Source: Deltaproteobacteria bacterium (GTDB taxonomy: Bacteria; SAR324; XYD2-FULL-50-16). From it: a stretch of 59,618 nt of DNA. The notes under the pieces were generated by a model. It was given only the letters and a program-made list of their open reading frames with translations. It was not told where the DNA came from and did not search any database. Made by a program: the position numbers and the translations under genes. Where the stretch lies: positions 1 through 59,618 of the forward strand of contig JABHWU010000114.1 of the NCBI GenBank assembly GCA_018657625.1, read 5' to 3'. This document shows, in pieces, positions 28,207 through 37,492 of this stretch (within the stretch, counting starts at the first letter, position 1; the number at the start of each line of letters is the position of its first letter).

Positions 28207-28338
28207 TCAATCTGACATTAAATGTATTGGTATTGCTTCCAAAAAGAAGTCTTTTAAATCTTTCCCTGATAGGGTATAATCGCCAATAATTCTGAAGGTG
28301 GTTCTGTATTCCGGTTTATTCTCCCCTATGACCAACAT
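28207..28338 (-). CDS. 43-residue protein translationally coupled to a histidine kinase
   Basis: The ATG (complement of 28336-28338) shares its A with the TAA stop of the upstream kinase gene, giving a TAATG overlap that favours translational coupling. The product, MLVIGENKPEYRTTFRIIGD followed by YTLSGKDLKDFFLEAIPIHL and a short end, has a balanced composition with plausible strand and helix segments. I do not recognise it. It could be a modulator of the kinase or the remnant of a longer gene. Confidence 0.45.
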   Translation of the reverse strand: MLVIGENKPEYRTTFRIIGDYTLSGKDLKDFFLEAIPIHLMSD

Positions 28339-29813
28339 TAAGCTTGTGTCTTCATCGAAAAGGAAAAGCTTGTACCTGACCCAATTTCACTTTCAACCTT
28401 GATATTGGATTGGTGAAGCTCCAGAATTTTTTTCGTGATGGCTAATCCTAATCCCGAATGACCGGTTTTGATTTCTCGACTTTTATCCAATTGAAAAAAA
28501 CGATCAAAAATAGACGGTAGCGCTTCCTTTGGTATTCCGCATCCGCTATCAGAAATACATACTTTTATTTCATTGCCCCCTGAACTCATTGAGATGGTAA
28601 TATTACCATTATCTGGTGTAAAACGAAGGGCATTTTCGATTAAGTTATCAAAAACACGTTCAATTAACCCAATATCAGCGGTTACAAAAGGGAGCTGGGC
28701 CTTAAAATCAGGGATCAGTTTGATCTTTTTTTCCTCGGCTTTCAATTCAAATTTCTGTAATACATCGTGGACCAGTTCACTGAGGTTAAAGGGTTCTTGT
28801 GTCACCTGGATTTCGTAAGACTCCAGTTTTGCAAGTTCCAGCAAGCGATTCACTAACTGATTCAAATGTTCACAGTGGTTGATGGCAACCTTTAAATAAA
28901 GGCCTTGCTCATTTTCGGATAACTTATTTTTTTTCAACAACATTGTTTCTATGTAACCTTGCAGTGTTGCCAGGGGAGTTCTTAGATCATGGGAAATATT
29001 AGCAATTAAATCACGGCGCATGGTGTCGGCTTGAATCAATTGTTCCATTTGCTCTTCAATCTGCTCTGCCATTTGTTTGAAGGTGATACCCAACCGTGAT
29101 ATTTCATCATCAGAGTTTTGAAATCGTTGAAAAGAAAATTTTATTTCATCCCGTTTTTCTCCTGCTTTGAAAGCTTCCATCATTTTGGTCAGTTCTTTTA
29201 AACGTCCGGTTAAAACCGCAAATAATAATAAGCCTGTGATGAGTGCGAACAATAAACTGGCGACAATGATCCAGGTACTCAGGGTCAAAATATAACTTCC
29301 CTTAAGTTTTTGAACGACAGAATCATAGCTTTCTCCACCTAAAATGATATACAGATATCCTTGTAATTGACCTTTTTCCGGAATACGCGCCACAGAAAAT
29401 ATTTTTTTCCTTTTAGGATCCCGTGGGTCATCACCCATTATTGGTAATTTAGCTTTAGGATCTAATAGTTCTTTAATCGTTTGGATGTTAACGGTTTGCC
29501 GTTTGACCTTACCTAATGGTGCTGAAAAGGCTAGGATTTGACCACTTGTATCCAGTAAATAGATTTCCAGACTTGGATTCACAACCATCAACATTGAAAA
29601 TACTTCTTTTAATGCCTTATTGTTAACGTTTTGGTCCTGGATGAGCAATTTTTCTTTAGCAATTTGTTCTGCCAGCTTCACATTTAGCTTTTGGTTGATC
29701 TCTTGCTGATAAAGATCAGTGGAAAACAGCGCTACAAATACCAGTGATAAACCAACTAGGCTGAATAGTATGGCTAAAATTACGGCTAACTTTGAGTATA
29801 GGGATTTAAACAT
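28338..29813 (-). CDS. Membrane sensor histidine kinase (HAMP-HisKA-HATPase)
   Basis: This 491-residue kinase has a membrane helix at the N-terminus (about 8-32), a periplasmic sensor (about 33-175), a second helix (about 178-202), HAMP (about 203-260), HisKA with His275 (DLIANISHDLRTPLATLQGY) and HATPase_c (VCISDSGCGIPKEALPSIFD, GHSGLGLAI). It follows its response regulator gene by 14 bp, with a good AAGGAG site just before the start. The pair is divergent from msrAB across about 250 bp, so oxidative stress is a plausible but unproven signal. Confidence 0.92.
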   Translation of the reverse strand: MFKSLYSKLAVILAILFSLVGLSLVFVALFSTDLYQQEINQKLNVKLAEQIAKEKLLIQDQNVNNKALKEVFSMLMVVNPSLEIYLLDTSGQILAFSAPLGKVKRQTVNIQTIKELLDPKAKLPIMGDDPRDPKRKKIFSVARIPEKGQLQGYLYIILGGESYDSVVQKLKGSYILTLSTWIIVASLLFALITGLLLFAVLTGRLKELTKMMEAFKAGEKRDEIKFSFQRFQNSDDEISRLGITFKQMAEQIEEQMEQLIQADTMRRDLIANISHDLRTPLATLQGYIETMLLKKNKLSENEQGLYLKVAINHCEHLNQLVNRLLELAKLESYEIQVTQEPFNLSELVHDVLQKFELKAEEKKIKLIPDFKAQLPFVTADIGLIERVFDNLIENALRFTPDNGNITISMSSGGNEIKVCISDSGCGIPKEALPSIFDRFFQLDKSREIKTGHSGLGLAITKKILELHQSNIKVESEIGSGTSFSFSMKTQA

Positions 29814-29827
29814 AGATAGTGAGCTCC

Positions 29828-30535
29828 TTATGACTCGATTTCCTTAAATTGATAGCCGACTCCCCAGGCTGTTAAAATATATTGTGGTTGAGCGGGATTG
29901 AGTTCTATTTTAGATCGTAGACGATTAATGTGTGAATTGACCGTATGTTCGTATCCATCATGCCCGTACCCCCATACCTGATCCAGTAGTTGTGATCGTG
30001 TAAATACCTGGCCGGCATGTCCGGCAAAAAAGAATAGTAAGTCGAATTCCTTGGCAGTTAATTCAACTTTATTTTCCCCAATGGTCACTTTGCGTTTTGA
30101 TGGATCAATGACCATTTCATCAATATGGATCTTTAATTGGTTTTCTTTTTTTTGGGGGGATTGTAACTCACTAACACGACGGAGAATGGCTTTGACTCGG
30201 GCCATTAATTCCCTGATACTGAAAGGTTTGGTGACGTAGTCGTCAGCCCCCATTTCCAATCCCAGCACCCGGTCTAATTCTGTTGATTTTGAGGTCAAAA
30301 TCAGAATTGGCGTATATATCTGTTTTGCCCGGATGCGTTGACAAATTTCTAATCCATTGATTCCAGGTAACATGAGATCCAAAATAACCAGATCAAAATG
30401 ATGTTCCTGAATCAGCGAATAGCCGGTTTCTCCATCGAAAGCCAGGTGTACTTCAAAAAACATATCTTTTAGGTGGAGTTCCAGTAACTGCGCCAGGTCC
30501 TGGTTGTCTTCAACGATCAGTATTTTTTGTGGCAT
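29828..30535 (-). CDS. OmpR/PhoB-family response regulator
   Basis: This 235-residue regulator has a receiver domain with the acidic pocket VEDNQ, phospho-acceptor Asp53 (LVILDLMLPGING), the conserved Thr (ILTSKS) and Lys (YVTKPFSIREL). A C-terminal winged helix (about 135-232) contains VELTAKEFDLLFFFAGHAGQ and the recognition region YEHTVNSHINRLRSKIE. It is the first gene of a two-gene operon with the following sensor kinase. A shared promoter region with the divergent msrAB gene makes that gene a candidate target. Confidence 0.94.
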   Translation of the reverse strand: MPQKILIVEDNQDLAQLLELHLKDMFFEVHLAFDGETGYSLIQEHHFDLVILDLMLPGINGLEICQRIRAKQIYTPILILTSKSTELDRVLGLEMGADDYVTKPFSIRELMARVKAILRRVSELQSPQKKENQLKIHIDEMVIDPSKRKVTIGENKVELTAKEFDLLFFFAGHAGQVFTRSQLLDQVWGYGHDGYEHTVNSHINRLRSKIELNPAQPQYILTAWGVGYQFKEIES

Positions 30536-30781
30536 ATTAGTATTTTCTTAATTTCAAAGTAAAATGATACATTTATAGTCTTGTTTTATATCAAATGTTA
30601 ACTATTGAATAGCATTTCTTCCAGAAAAAACCTGTGGATTTAATTAACTGTTATGAAAATGTGATACTTTCGTTATAATTGTTTGTATCTAATGGATTAT
30701 GATGATGATAACAACTGGCGAAAAAGTGCCTGTTTGTTTTTAGCTAATTCATTTTTAAACGATTGTTAATAAGGAGGATCT

Positions 30782-31909
30782 ATGAAAACAATCAGCATTT
30801 TTATGACTTTACTCATTTTAGGGATATTTATTGTTTATACAGATAAGAATCACAATGAGCTGGTTGCTGAACAAAACGCGATGATGGAAACTTTCAAACA
30901 AAATCCTGACTTAAAAGTGGCTACTTTCGCCGGAGGGTGTTTTTGGTGCACGGAATCGGATTTTGAAAAAGTAGATGGTGTCGTTGAAGCAGTATCCGGA
31001 TATACCGGCGGACAATCAATGAATCCAACTTATGGAGAGGTTTCCGGTGGTGGCAGTGGCCATATTGAAGCCGTACAGGTTTACTATGATCCCCAAAAAG
31101 TCACTTACAATCAATTATTAGATATTTTTTGGCGTCACGTAAATCCAACAGATGGTGGTGGACAATTTGTCGACCGTGGTGACCAGTATCAAACGGCTAT
31201 TTTTTTCCATGATAATCAGCAACGTCAATTAGCTGAAGCTTCAAAAATGAAAATGGAGCAATCCGGGAAATATAAATCTCCGATTGTCACAGTTTTTAAA
31301 GATTTGACGAAGTTTTATGATGCAGAAAAATATCACCAGGATTATTATAAAAAAAATCCGGTTCGATATAAGTATTATCGATGGAATTCCGGAAGAGATC
31401 AGTATTTAGATAAAACCTGGCCTAAAATGCCGATGAACAGTAAGAATGATAAGAATCGTCAAGGTATGTGGTCAAAACCGGATCAAGAAGTTATTAAACA
31501 AAAATTGACGCCAATGCAGTATAAAGTCACACAAATGGAGGGAACCGAACCCGCCTTTAATAATCAATTTTGGGATAATAAAAAAGCGGGTATTTATGTG
31601 GATATTGTTTCTGGAGAACCCCTGTTCAGTTCTACAGATAAATACAAGTCCGGTACCGGTTGGCCTAGTTTTACCCGCCCCATCGATTCTGAATTGATTG
31701 TCGAAAAAAAAGATACCAAGTTTTTTATGGTTCGCACGGAAGTCCGCAGTAAATATGGAGACTCTCATTTAGGACATCTTTTTGATGATGGCCCCGCTCC
31801 AACCGGATTACGCTATTGCATTAATTCAGCCTCATTGCGATTTATTCCTAAAAATGAATTAAAAAACAAAGGTTATGGTGATTTCTTAAAACTGTTTGCA
31901 GGAAAATAA
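30782..31909 (+). CDS. msrAB: Membrane-anchored or exported MsrA-MsrB fusion
   Basis: This 375-residue protein follows a strong AAGGAGG site. The hydrophobic N-terminus ([17 protein letters not shown]) is an anchor or signal, so the enzyme acts outside the cytoplasm. MsrA (about 45-200) has the active-site GGCFWC (Cys53, Cys56) and [20 protein letters not shown]. MsrB (about 225-370) has [32 protein letters not shown] and the catalytic Cys346 in [11 protein letters not shown]. The MsrB zinc CxxC pairs are absent, the known zinc-free type. Together the domains repair S- and R-methionine sulfoxide. Transcription is divergent from a two-component system. Confidence 0.95.
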   Translation: MKTISIFMTLLILGIFIVYTDKNHNELVAEQNAMMETFKQNPDLKVATFAGGCFWCTESDFEKVDGVVEAVSGYTGGQSMNPTYGEVSGGGSGHIEAVQVYYDPQKVTYNQLLDIFWRHVNPTDGGGQFVDRGDQYQTAIFFHDNQQRQLAEASKMKMEQSGKYKSPIVTVFKDLTKFYDAEKYHQDYYKKNPVRYKYYRWNSGRDQYLDKTWPKMPMNSKNDKNRQGMWSKPDQEVIKQKLTPMQYKVTQMEGTEPAFNNQFWDNKKAGIYVDIVSGEPLFSSTDKYKSGTGWPSFTRPIDSELIVEKKDTKFFMVRTEVRSKYGDSHLGHLFDDGPAPTGLRYCINSASLRFIPKNELKNKGYGDFLKLFAGK

Positions 31910-31914
31910 AATTA

Positions 31915-31946
31915 GGGGGGTGATCATTCATTAATAATTACCCCCC
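31915..31946 (+). terminator. GC hairpin downstream of msrAB
   Basis: ggggggt (31915-31921) pairs with acccccc (31940-31946), starting 6 bp after the msrAB stop. The loop is 18 nt and there is no clean T-run, so it may be a terminator helped by Rho or a 3'-stabilising hairpin. Confidence 0.55.
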
Positions 31947-32283
31947 GGCTTCTAATTTATTCCTGGAACTTTCAGCCAACTAATTAATACCTGTCCTTCA
32001 TTTGTAACCGCACCAGTTTACAACCCGCTAAATAGCTTATTTATTTCGGATGATATATTAAAAAAGACAACTTACAGAAAACCTGTGTTTTAATCCATAG
32101 TAACCTCAGCCACTGAGCGAAGTCGAAAAAAGGAAGATGTGTTTCATATAATTGGAAAAAGAAGAATAATAAAATAGTCAATGGCCGGATTTTACGATAG
32201 ATAAGTCCTTTACATTATTGAAGTGACTATAGTAATTGCTGTTTTATGAACAATTAATATTCTTAATCCTAAAAAAGGTTTTA
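31947..32283. other. Intergenic gap
   Basis: This 337-bp gap lies between the msrAB hairpin and the AEC permease. Apart from a short repeat-like segment at 32111-32127 (listed separately), I see no gene or RNA. Confidence 0.4.
32111..32127. repeat. Possible remnant of a dispersed small repeat
   Basis: cactgagcgaagtcgaa resembles the core of short palindromic intergenic repeats (ctgagc..agtcgaa type) that are dispersed in many bacterial genomes. Only this one copy is clear in the window, so the call rests on memory of the pattern. Confidence 0.35.
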
Positions 32284-33240
32284 ATGGAGATTTTTGCGGC
32301 TACATTTCAATCCGTGGCGATATTAATGGGGATCGGGTTAGTTGGGTTTTGGATTTTAGCTAGAAAAACTGTACCATTGGATGTATTGAAAGTACTGACA
32401 CCGCTTGTTTTGGAAGTTTCCCTCCCCTGTATGATCTTTAGCAATATCATTTTGAAATTTAATCCCCAGACAGATATTGATTGGTGGCATCTTCCCCTCT
32501 GGTGGTTTGCGATGATATCACTTTTTTTGGTATTGAGCCTGGTCGGAATGTTCTTCGTTGATAGTAAAAACAAAGGTGAAGCCGGCATTAGTTTACTGTT
32601 TCCCAACGCTACTTTTTTCCCAATGGGGATTATTCCCATTATTTTTGGAAAAAACTCACCACTATTAGTAGAATTGTTTATATTTACAATCTTTTTCCCG
32701 ATATTAGTATTTAATGGATACTCGTATTTTTTTAGGAAAAATCAGCCAAAAAGAAAATTTTCTTTAGCAGAATCAAAGATTTTGAATTCTGTTCTATTGG
32801 CCACTTTAATGGCTGTGATTTTGAAGTTGACAAAAGTTGATCGGATAATTCCGGATTTTGTAATAACGGTGGTAAATATTGTTGGGTTAACAGCTTTACC
32901 TTTAATTATGATAACACTTGGAGGGAACGTTTATGTCGATTTTCAGCGTCGAGGCGGTATTGCCTGGAAATCAATGATTCGATTTGTGTTTGTTAAAAAT
33001 TTGATTTTTCCGATGGTTACACTTGGTTTCCTGGTATTGGTGCAGCCCCCTAAAAATGTATCCATACTGATCTTTTTGCAAAGTGTTGTTCCACCATTGA
33101 GTGCCGTTCCTGTTTTTGTCGGGAGGGCAAAAGGAAATGTGGCTCTGACGAACCAGTTTTTGGTTTCTAGTTTCTTGTGTGCGATAATATCGATCCCGAT
33201 TTGTATGTATTGCTATAGCTTATTTTTTGAAATTTATTAA
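32284..33240 (+). CDS. AEC (auxin efflux carrier)-family permease
   Basis: ATG 32284 with a weak AAGG upstream is chosen over an in-frame TTG at 32236. The 318-residue protein has about ten membrane helices in two five-helix halves. It contains the family's first-half motif (LTPLVLEVSLPCMIFSNIIL) and the second-half features LTALPLIMITLGGNVYV and SVVPPLSAVPVFVGRAKGN. Bacterial AEC members move organic acids such as malate or malonate, or other small anions. Nothing next to it reveals the substrate. Confidence 0.85.
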   Translation: MEIFAATFQSVAILMGIGLVGFWILARKTVPLDVLKVLTPLVLEVSLPCMIFSNIILKFNPQTDIDWWHLPLWWFAMISLFLVLSLVGMFFVDSKNKGEAGISLLFPNATFFPMGIIPIIFGKNSPLLVELFIFTIFFPILVFNGYSYFFRKNQPKRKFSLAESKILNSVLLATLMAVILKLTKVDRIIPDFVITVVNIVGLTALPLIMITLGGNVYVDFQRRGGIAWKSMIRFVFVKNLIFPMVTLGFLVLVQPPKNVSILIFLQSVVPPLSAVPVFVGRAKGNVALTNQFLVSSFLCAIISIPICMYCYSLFFEIY

Positions 33241-33274
33241 GTCTGAATTCCTGGGTCTTCTGATCAATAATTGA

Positions 33275-34717
33275 TTATTTATCTTTGAAATGGGAAGCGA
33301 TTTCTTTCAGTTTCGATTCGATTTGTTTAAAGGCTTCAACGATTTTGGGATCAAAATGTGTCCCTGAACCTTCATAGATGATTTTACAGGCTTTATCATG
33401 GGTAAAACCCGGTTTATATACACGTTTACTGATTAAAGCATCATAAACATCAGCCACTGCCATCAACCGGCCTGATAAGGGAATACTTTCTCCACTAAGT
33501 TGATTAGGATAGCCGGATCCATCCCATTTTTCATGATGGGTAATTGCGATTTCCCTGGCAAACTTTAGAAATGAGTTTTTGCCCAATTCTTTTTCTGCTA
33601 CTCTCAAAGCCTTGCTTCCTAACTCAGCATGAGTCTTCATTATTTTGAATTCCTCCACTGTTAATTTACCTGGTTTTAGTAGAATGTGATCAGGAATACC
33701 GACTTTTCCGATATCATGCAAAGGTGCCGATTTATATAAAAGTTCAATGGATACATCATCAAGAAAATCCTTAAAGCCCTCTTTATCCTTCAGATGTTCA
33801 GCCAGTTCGCGCATATACCTTTGTGTCCTTAGAATATGGTTTCCTGTTTCATTGTCCCGGGTTTCAGCCAGAGATGCCAGTGCACGAATAGTTACATCTT
33901 GCGTTTGCTGTAATTCATCGGTTCTTTTTTTCAATCCCAGAATCATGGCATTGGTATATTTTGCCATGATACCAAATTCATCGTTACTGGCAACAGGGAC
34001 CCTGGTATCAAAATTACCATTGGTTGCTTTTTGCAAAGCCTGGGTCTCTTTTTTAAAAAATAGTTCCAGGTTTCTGGAATATGATCTGATGATATTAAAA
34101 AGGTGTAAAAGAATGATGCCAGCCACAAACCCCAGTTCCATTAGAATTAAAAACTGAGCTCTTGGAAGAGAGACATTGATCCCAATTTGTCTGATCCAAT
34201 CAATATCTTTATTGACGATTAGAAAGACAACAGCGGTTATAAACAGAACCATCGAAGTTGAAAACAGCGTTAACTTTTTGGGTTGAGAAAAATAGTGATC
34301 ATCCAACTCCATGGTTTGACCTGATTGCGCAAAAAATTGACTCAGTTTCCACTCTTTTTCCAAACTCAGATCGATGGCGGCAAAGAAACCAAGCATGGCA
34401 TTTGCCAGGACAAGTTTCAAACCACTTGAGATAGGAAATTCATAATACAATGTATTAAAAATTGTTAAGATCAAGCCATTGATTATAAACAGCCCCAGTT
34501 CCATTTGAAACAAAACGCGTGACTGTCTCTTATATTCAAATTGATCTATGACTCGCTTTTTAAGCTGAATCCGGATAAAATACTGAATAATATAGGCAAT
34601 TCCAAGATTGATCAATAACTGCCAAATAGATAAGGAATCCAGAAAGGGGCATACCTGACCGCCATATACGGTTAACGCTAGACAACCGGTAATATAGTGA
34701 ATTGTTGATCTTTTCAT
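33275..34717 (-). CDS. Membrane HD-GYP protein, probable c-di-GMP phosphodiesterase
   Basis: This 480-residue protein has about six membrane segments in its first 210 residues, a HAMP linker (about 215-265; FDTRVPVASNDEFGIMAKYT), a coiled coil, and an HD-GYP domain (about 275-470). Its signature residues are present: HILRTQRYM, the metal pair HDIGKVGIP, HAELGSKAL, ITHHEKWDGSGYP, and DVYDALISKRVYK. The HD-GYP tripeptide appears as GSGYP-type. Such enzymes split cyclic di-GMP and set the balance between motility and attachment. No cyclase gene is nearby. Confidence 0.92.
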   Translation of the reverse strand: MKRSTIHYITGCLALTVYGGQVCPFLDSLSIWQLLINLGIAYIIQYFIRIQLKKRVIDQFEYKRQSRVLFQMELGLFIINGLILTIFNTLYYEFPISSGLKLVLANAMLGFFAAIDLSLEKEWKLSQFFAQSGQTMELDDHYFSQPKKLTLFSTSMVLFITAVVFLIVNKDIDWIRQIGINVSLPRAQFLILMELGFVAGIILLHLFNIIRSYSRNLELFFKKETQALQKATNGNFDTRVPVASNDEFGIMAKYTNAMILGLKKRTDELQQTQDVTIRALASLAETRDNETGNHILRTQRYMRELAEHLKDKEGFKDFLDDVSIELLYKSAPLHDIGKVGIPDHILLKPGKLTVEEFKIMKTHAELGSKALRVAEKELGKNSFLKFAREIAITHHEKWDGSGYPNQLSGESIPLSGRLMAVADVYDALISKRVYKPGFTHDKACKIIYEGSGTHFDPKIVEAFKQIESKLKEIASHFKDK

Positions 34718-35083
34718 GGGGATTGCTTAAATTTGTTAGATTTCCGGTTTTAAACTCGTTAAATATACCGTCCTTTAATGCAAATGATCTAAAGCTGAAC
34801 CATAAATTGAAAGCCAAAGAATTGCAAAGGTCAATTTTTATTATTCAATATCAACAGTCGGTTAATAAACCTTTAAAACAAGTTAACCAGCGCGAAATTA
34901 TTGACTTTGGTCAATGAGTTTTTGAAAAAAGAATCAGTAAGCATTTGACCCTTATTATCATAAATGCTTTGCTGAAACTTGTAGACAGCATTTGGAAATA
35001 TCCCTATAAATTTGGAATTTTTGAGGGGGAAATCTAATGTAAGAAAATTAAAATCGCCTTGAAATATTAAAAAAACCAAAATT
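34718..35083. other. Intergenic gap between divergent genes
   Basis: This 366-bp AT-rich region probably holds the promoters of the HD-GYP gene and the CGGC-like gene. No further structure is seen. Confidence 0.4.
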
Positions 35084-35461
35084 ATGAAAACTACCAGGAA
35101 GGTTGCCATCATTGTCAGAGAAGAAACATCGAAAACATGTGTGGGCAAAGGATGCTTGAATGCATTTTATCAGAAAATTGATGCTTTTGAAAAATACCAG
35201 GATGAGTCCTTAGAATTAGTGGCATTTTGTGATGATGGTGGTGTTTCGGAAGATCCGATTGAAAATATTCGTAATCGTATTGAGAAATTCAAAAAAATTG
35301 GTGTTGATATCGTTCATGTTTCCACATGTATCCGTGCAAAAAGCCCTATTTATAAAGAAATGCTAGTACTGTTTTCCAAAGAGTTTGACGTTATGGGATA
35401 TACCCATGGATCTGCAGTACGAAAAAAATCTATGCATCACCACTCCCAAGAAAACCTTTAG
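35084..35461 (+). CDS. CGGC-domain-like redox or metal-binding protein
   Basis: This 125-residue protein follows the CGGC-domain (PF08821) plan: opening strand KVAIIVREETSKTCVGKGCL, a helix with FYQKIDAFEKY, the core strand LVAFCDDGGVSEDP, then IGVDIVHVSTCIRAKSPIY and FDVMGYTHG near the end. The usual CGGC tetrad is changed to CDDGG, so the second Cys of the motif is lost, while Cys in KTCVGKGC and STCIR remain. The family is proposed to bind metals or do thiol chemistry; its role is unknown. Confidence 0.75.
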   Translation: MKTTRKVAIIVREETSKTCVGKGCLNAFYQKIDAFEKYQDESLELVAFCDDGGVSEDPIENIRNRIEKFKKIGVDIVHVSTCIRAKSPIYKEMLVLFSKEFDVMGYTHGSAVRKKSMHHHSQENL

Positions 35462-36283
35462 CAATTTTCAATTTCCTTACCCTTAGCTGTATGTTGAGCA
35501 CTGAATTTCCGGTTCTCTGAGCACTGAATTTGTGATGCTTTGAGCTGTTTCATAAATCAAGGTTCAACGCAAAGGAAAACATCTATAGAATAATCATAAG
35601 CTTATTTAATAGGATTTATTTCATCTTTTATAATACTTACTTGTGATCTATTTATGAAGTTTTTATTAGGATTAAAAAAAGGTATTCAATTGAAAACAAA
35701 CACTATAAATATCTGATTCATATAGGACTATTATAATCTAATATAAAACTTGCATTCCTTCCCAGAAGTGATTATGATGTTATCAAGTAATCAATACTTT
35801 GTTTCTGCTGCAAATAAAGGTTATGAAAATAAAATGTTTGTAGTTTCGCCTTTTGGTTATTATGTTTTTGAGAACATTCCCCCGTGTTCTTATTTGCGTC
35901 AAGTAAACGATCTTAAGACGGAACTACAAACGATGTGACTAATGTTACTAATAAAACTCAGGTGATTTTTCTTTTAATCACAATCCATCCTTAATAAACT
36001 TCAAGTGTTCCGATAACAATATCTGCTTAACAGGTGAAATTCGCTTCATTTCTGCCGAAATCTAAAAGTAATACGATATCTATAACTGCCGATAGAATTT
36101 TAACACGAGCCTTTACAGATAGATGAACTTCATCTAGGAATACTGTAAATTATGCACAAACTTGCTGTTGAGTTGATTGAATGGCTAAATCCGAAAACAT
36201 TAAATCGAATTTTTGAGAAATGTAAAAAATATATTCAGGGTATTTATTTTACAAAAAAATATTGAGGGGTTTTGGTTCTAATA
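35462..36283. other. Long intergenic region with short direct repeat
   Basis: This 822-bp region lacks a convincing gene. It contains gagcactgaattt twice (35496-35508 and 35519-35531). Weak short frames occur at 35774-35938 (54 residues) and 36152-36265 (37 residues, MHKLAVELIEWLNPKTLNRI and onward), without good ribosome-binding sites. The region looks like eroded coding DNA. Confidence 0.45.
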
Positions 36284-37492
36284 ATGGGAAATGTAAAAAA
36301 TCAAAGTATATTAACAAAACGATTTGTTCTCCAGGTTTTTGTGATCACTTTTAGTCGATTGCTTATGAATACTGCCCGTCGTTTTGTATATGCTTATGTA
36401 CCGGTCTTAAGCAGAGGTGTTGGTGTTCCCGTAACCTCGATTACATCCTTGATTGCTATTAATCAAGGGACATCAGTCCTGGCGATTGTATTTGGCCCCC
36501 TGGGGGATCGATTCGGTTATAAATTGATGATATTAATCGGGTTAATGTGTTTAAGTTCAGGAATGCTGGCCGCCGGGATCTTGCCTTTTTATGCCGTATT
36601 GACTCTAGCAATGTTATTAGCAGGCCTGGGAAAATCGATTATAGACCCAGCCATACAAGCTTATGTTGGGCAACGGGTGAGTTATGAAAAACGTGGCCTG
36701 GTTATCGGATTACTCGAAATGGCCTGGGCCGCAAGTACTTTAGTGGGTATACCAGTTGTGGGACTATTAATTGAAAAAGCCGGTTGGCAGGCACCTTTTT
36801 TGACAATAGGTGCCTTAGCCTTAATTTGTCTTATTATTGTCTGGATTATTTTTCCAAAAGAAAAGAAGAATTTAACTAAAAGTCAAATAAACAATAATAA
36901 TATACTAATTCAGCTGAAAACCCTGGTAAGGAGCCGTGTTACATTATCTGCGATCCTGTTTTCTCTGTTAATCGCCACCGCCAATGATAATATTTTTGTG
37001 GTTTATGGTGTTTGGATGGAAGGTTCTTTTAATCTGGGAATAGTAGCCCTGGGATTAAGCACAACAGTCATTGGAGTCGCTGAGCTTCTTGGTGAGGGAT
37101 TTACTGCTTTCTTTTCAGATCGCCTGGGACTTAAAAAAGCAATCGTTATCGGTTTAATTATTTCCGGTATAAGTTTTATTTTATTGCCCCTTGCCAATCA
37201 CAATTTATCTTTGGCCTTATCAGCTTTGTTTGTTATTTTTTTGAGTTTTGAATTTACCATAGTTTCATCAATGAGCCTGGTCAGTGAGCTAACGCCTAAA
37301 TCCAGAGCGGCTATGTTGTCCGCTTTTTATGCCGCGGGTGGTGTCGGACGAGTAATTGGTGCCAGTATGGGCGGATACACATGGAAGTATTTTGGACTAA
37401 TTGGGATTAGTATCGTTTCTACTTTTTTGACAATATTAGCACTGGTGATTTTGCTATGGGGTTTAAAAGGATGGAAAAGATCATCAGTGTGA
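36284..37492 (+). CDS. MFS permease
   Basis: ATG 36284 is chosen because GAGGGG lies about 14 bp upstream; a TTG at 36272 would add only four residues. The 402-residue protein has twelve hydrophobic segments and the MFS loop 2-3 motif (FGPLGDRFGYKLMILIGLMC). Loop 8-9 carries the related FFSDRLGLKKAIVIG. The general shape fits drug or metabolite:H+ antiporters. Its 3' end overlaps the convergent PBP4-type gene by 9 bp. Confidence 0.88.
   Translation: MGNVKNQSILTKRFVLQVFVITFSRLLMNTARRFVYAYVPVLSRGVGVPVTSITSLIAINQGTSVLAIVFGPLGDRFGYKLMILIGLMCLSSGMLAAGILPFYAVLTLAMLLAGLGKSIIDPAIQAYVGQRVSYEKRGLVIGLLEMAWAASTLVGIPVVGLLIEKAGWQAPFLTIGALALICLIIVWIIFPKEKKNLTKSQINNNNILIQLKTLVRSRVTLSAILFSLLIATANDNIFVVYGVWMEGSFNLGIVALGLSTTVIGVAELLGEGFTAFFSDRLGLKKAIVIGLIISGISFILLPLANHNLSLALSALFVIFLSFEFTIVSSMSLVSELTPKSRAAMLSAFYAAGGVGRVIGASMGGYTWKYFGLIGISIVSTFLTILALVILLWGLKGWKRSSV

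Noticed and set aside
35774..35938. 54-codon frame in the long intergenic gap
   Set aside because: No ribosome-binding site, no recognisable domain, and the surrounding DNA looks non-coding.
36152..36265. 37-codon frame just upstream of the MFS gene
   Set aside because: Plausible composition but too short, with no start signal and no family; noted only as part of the eroded region.
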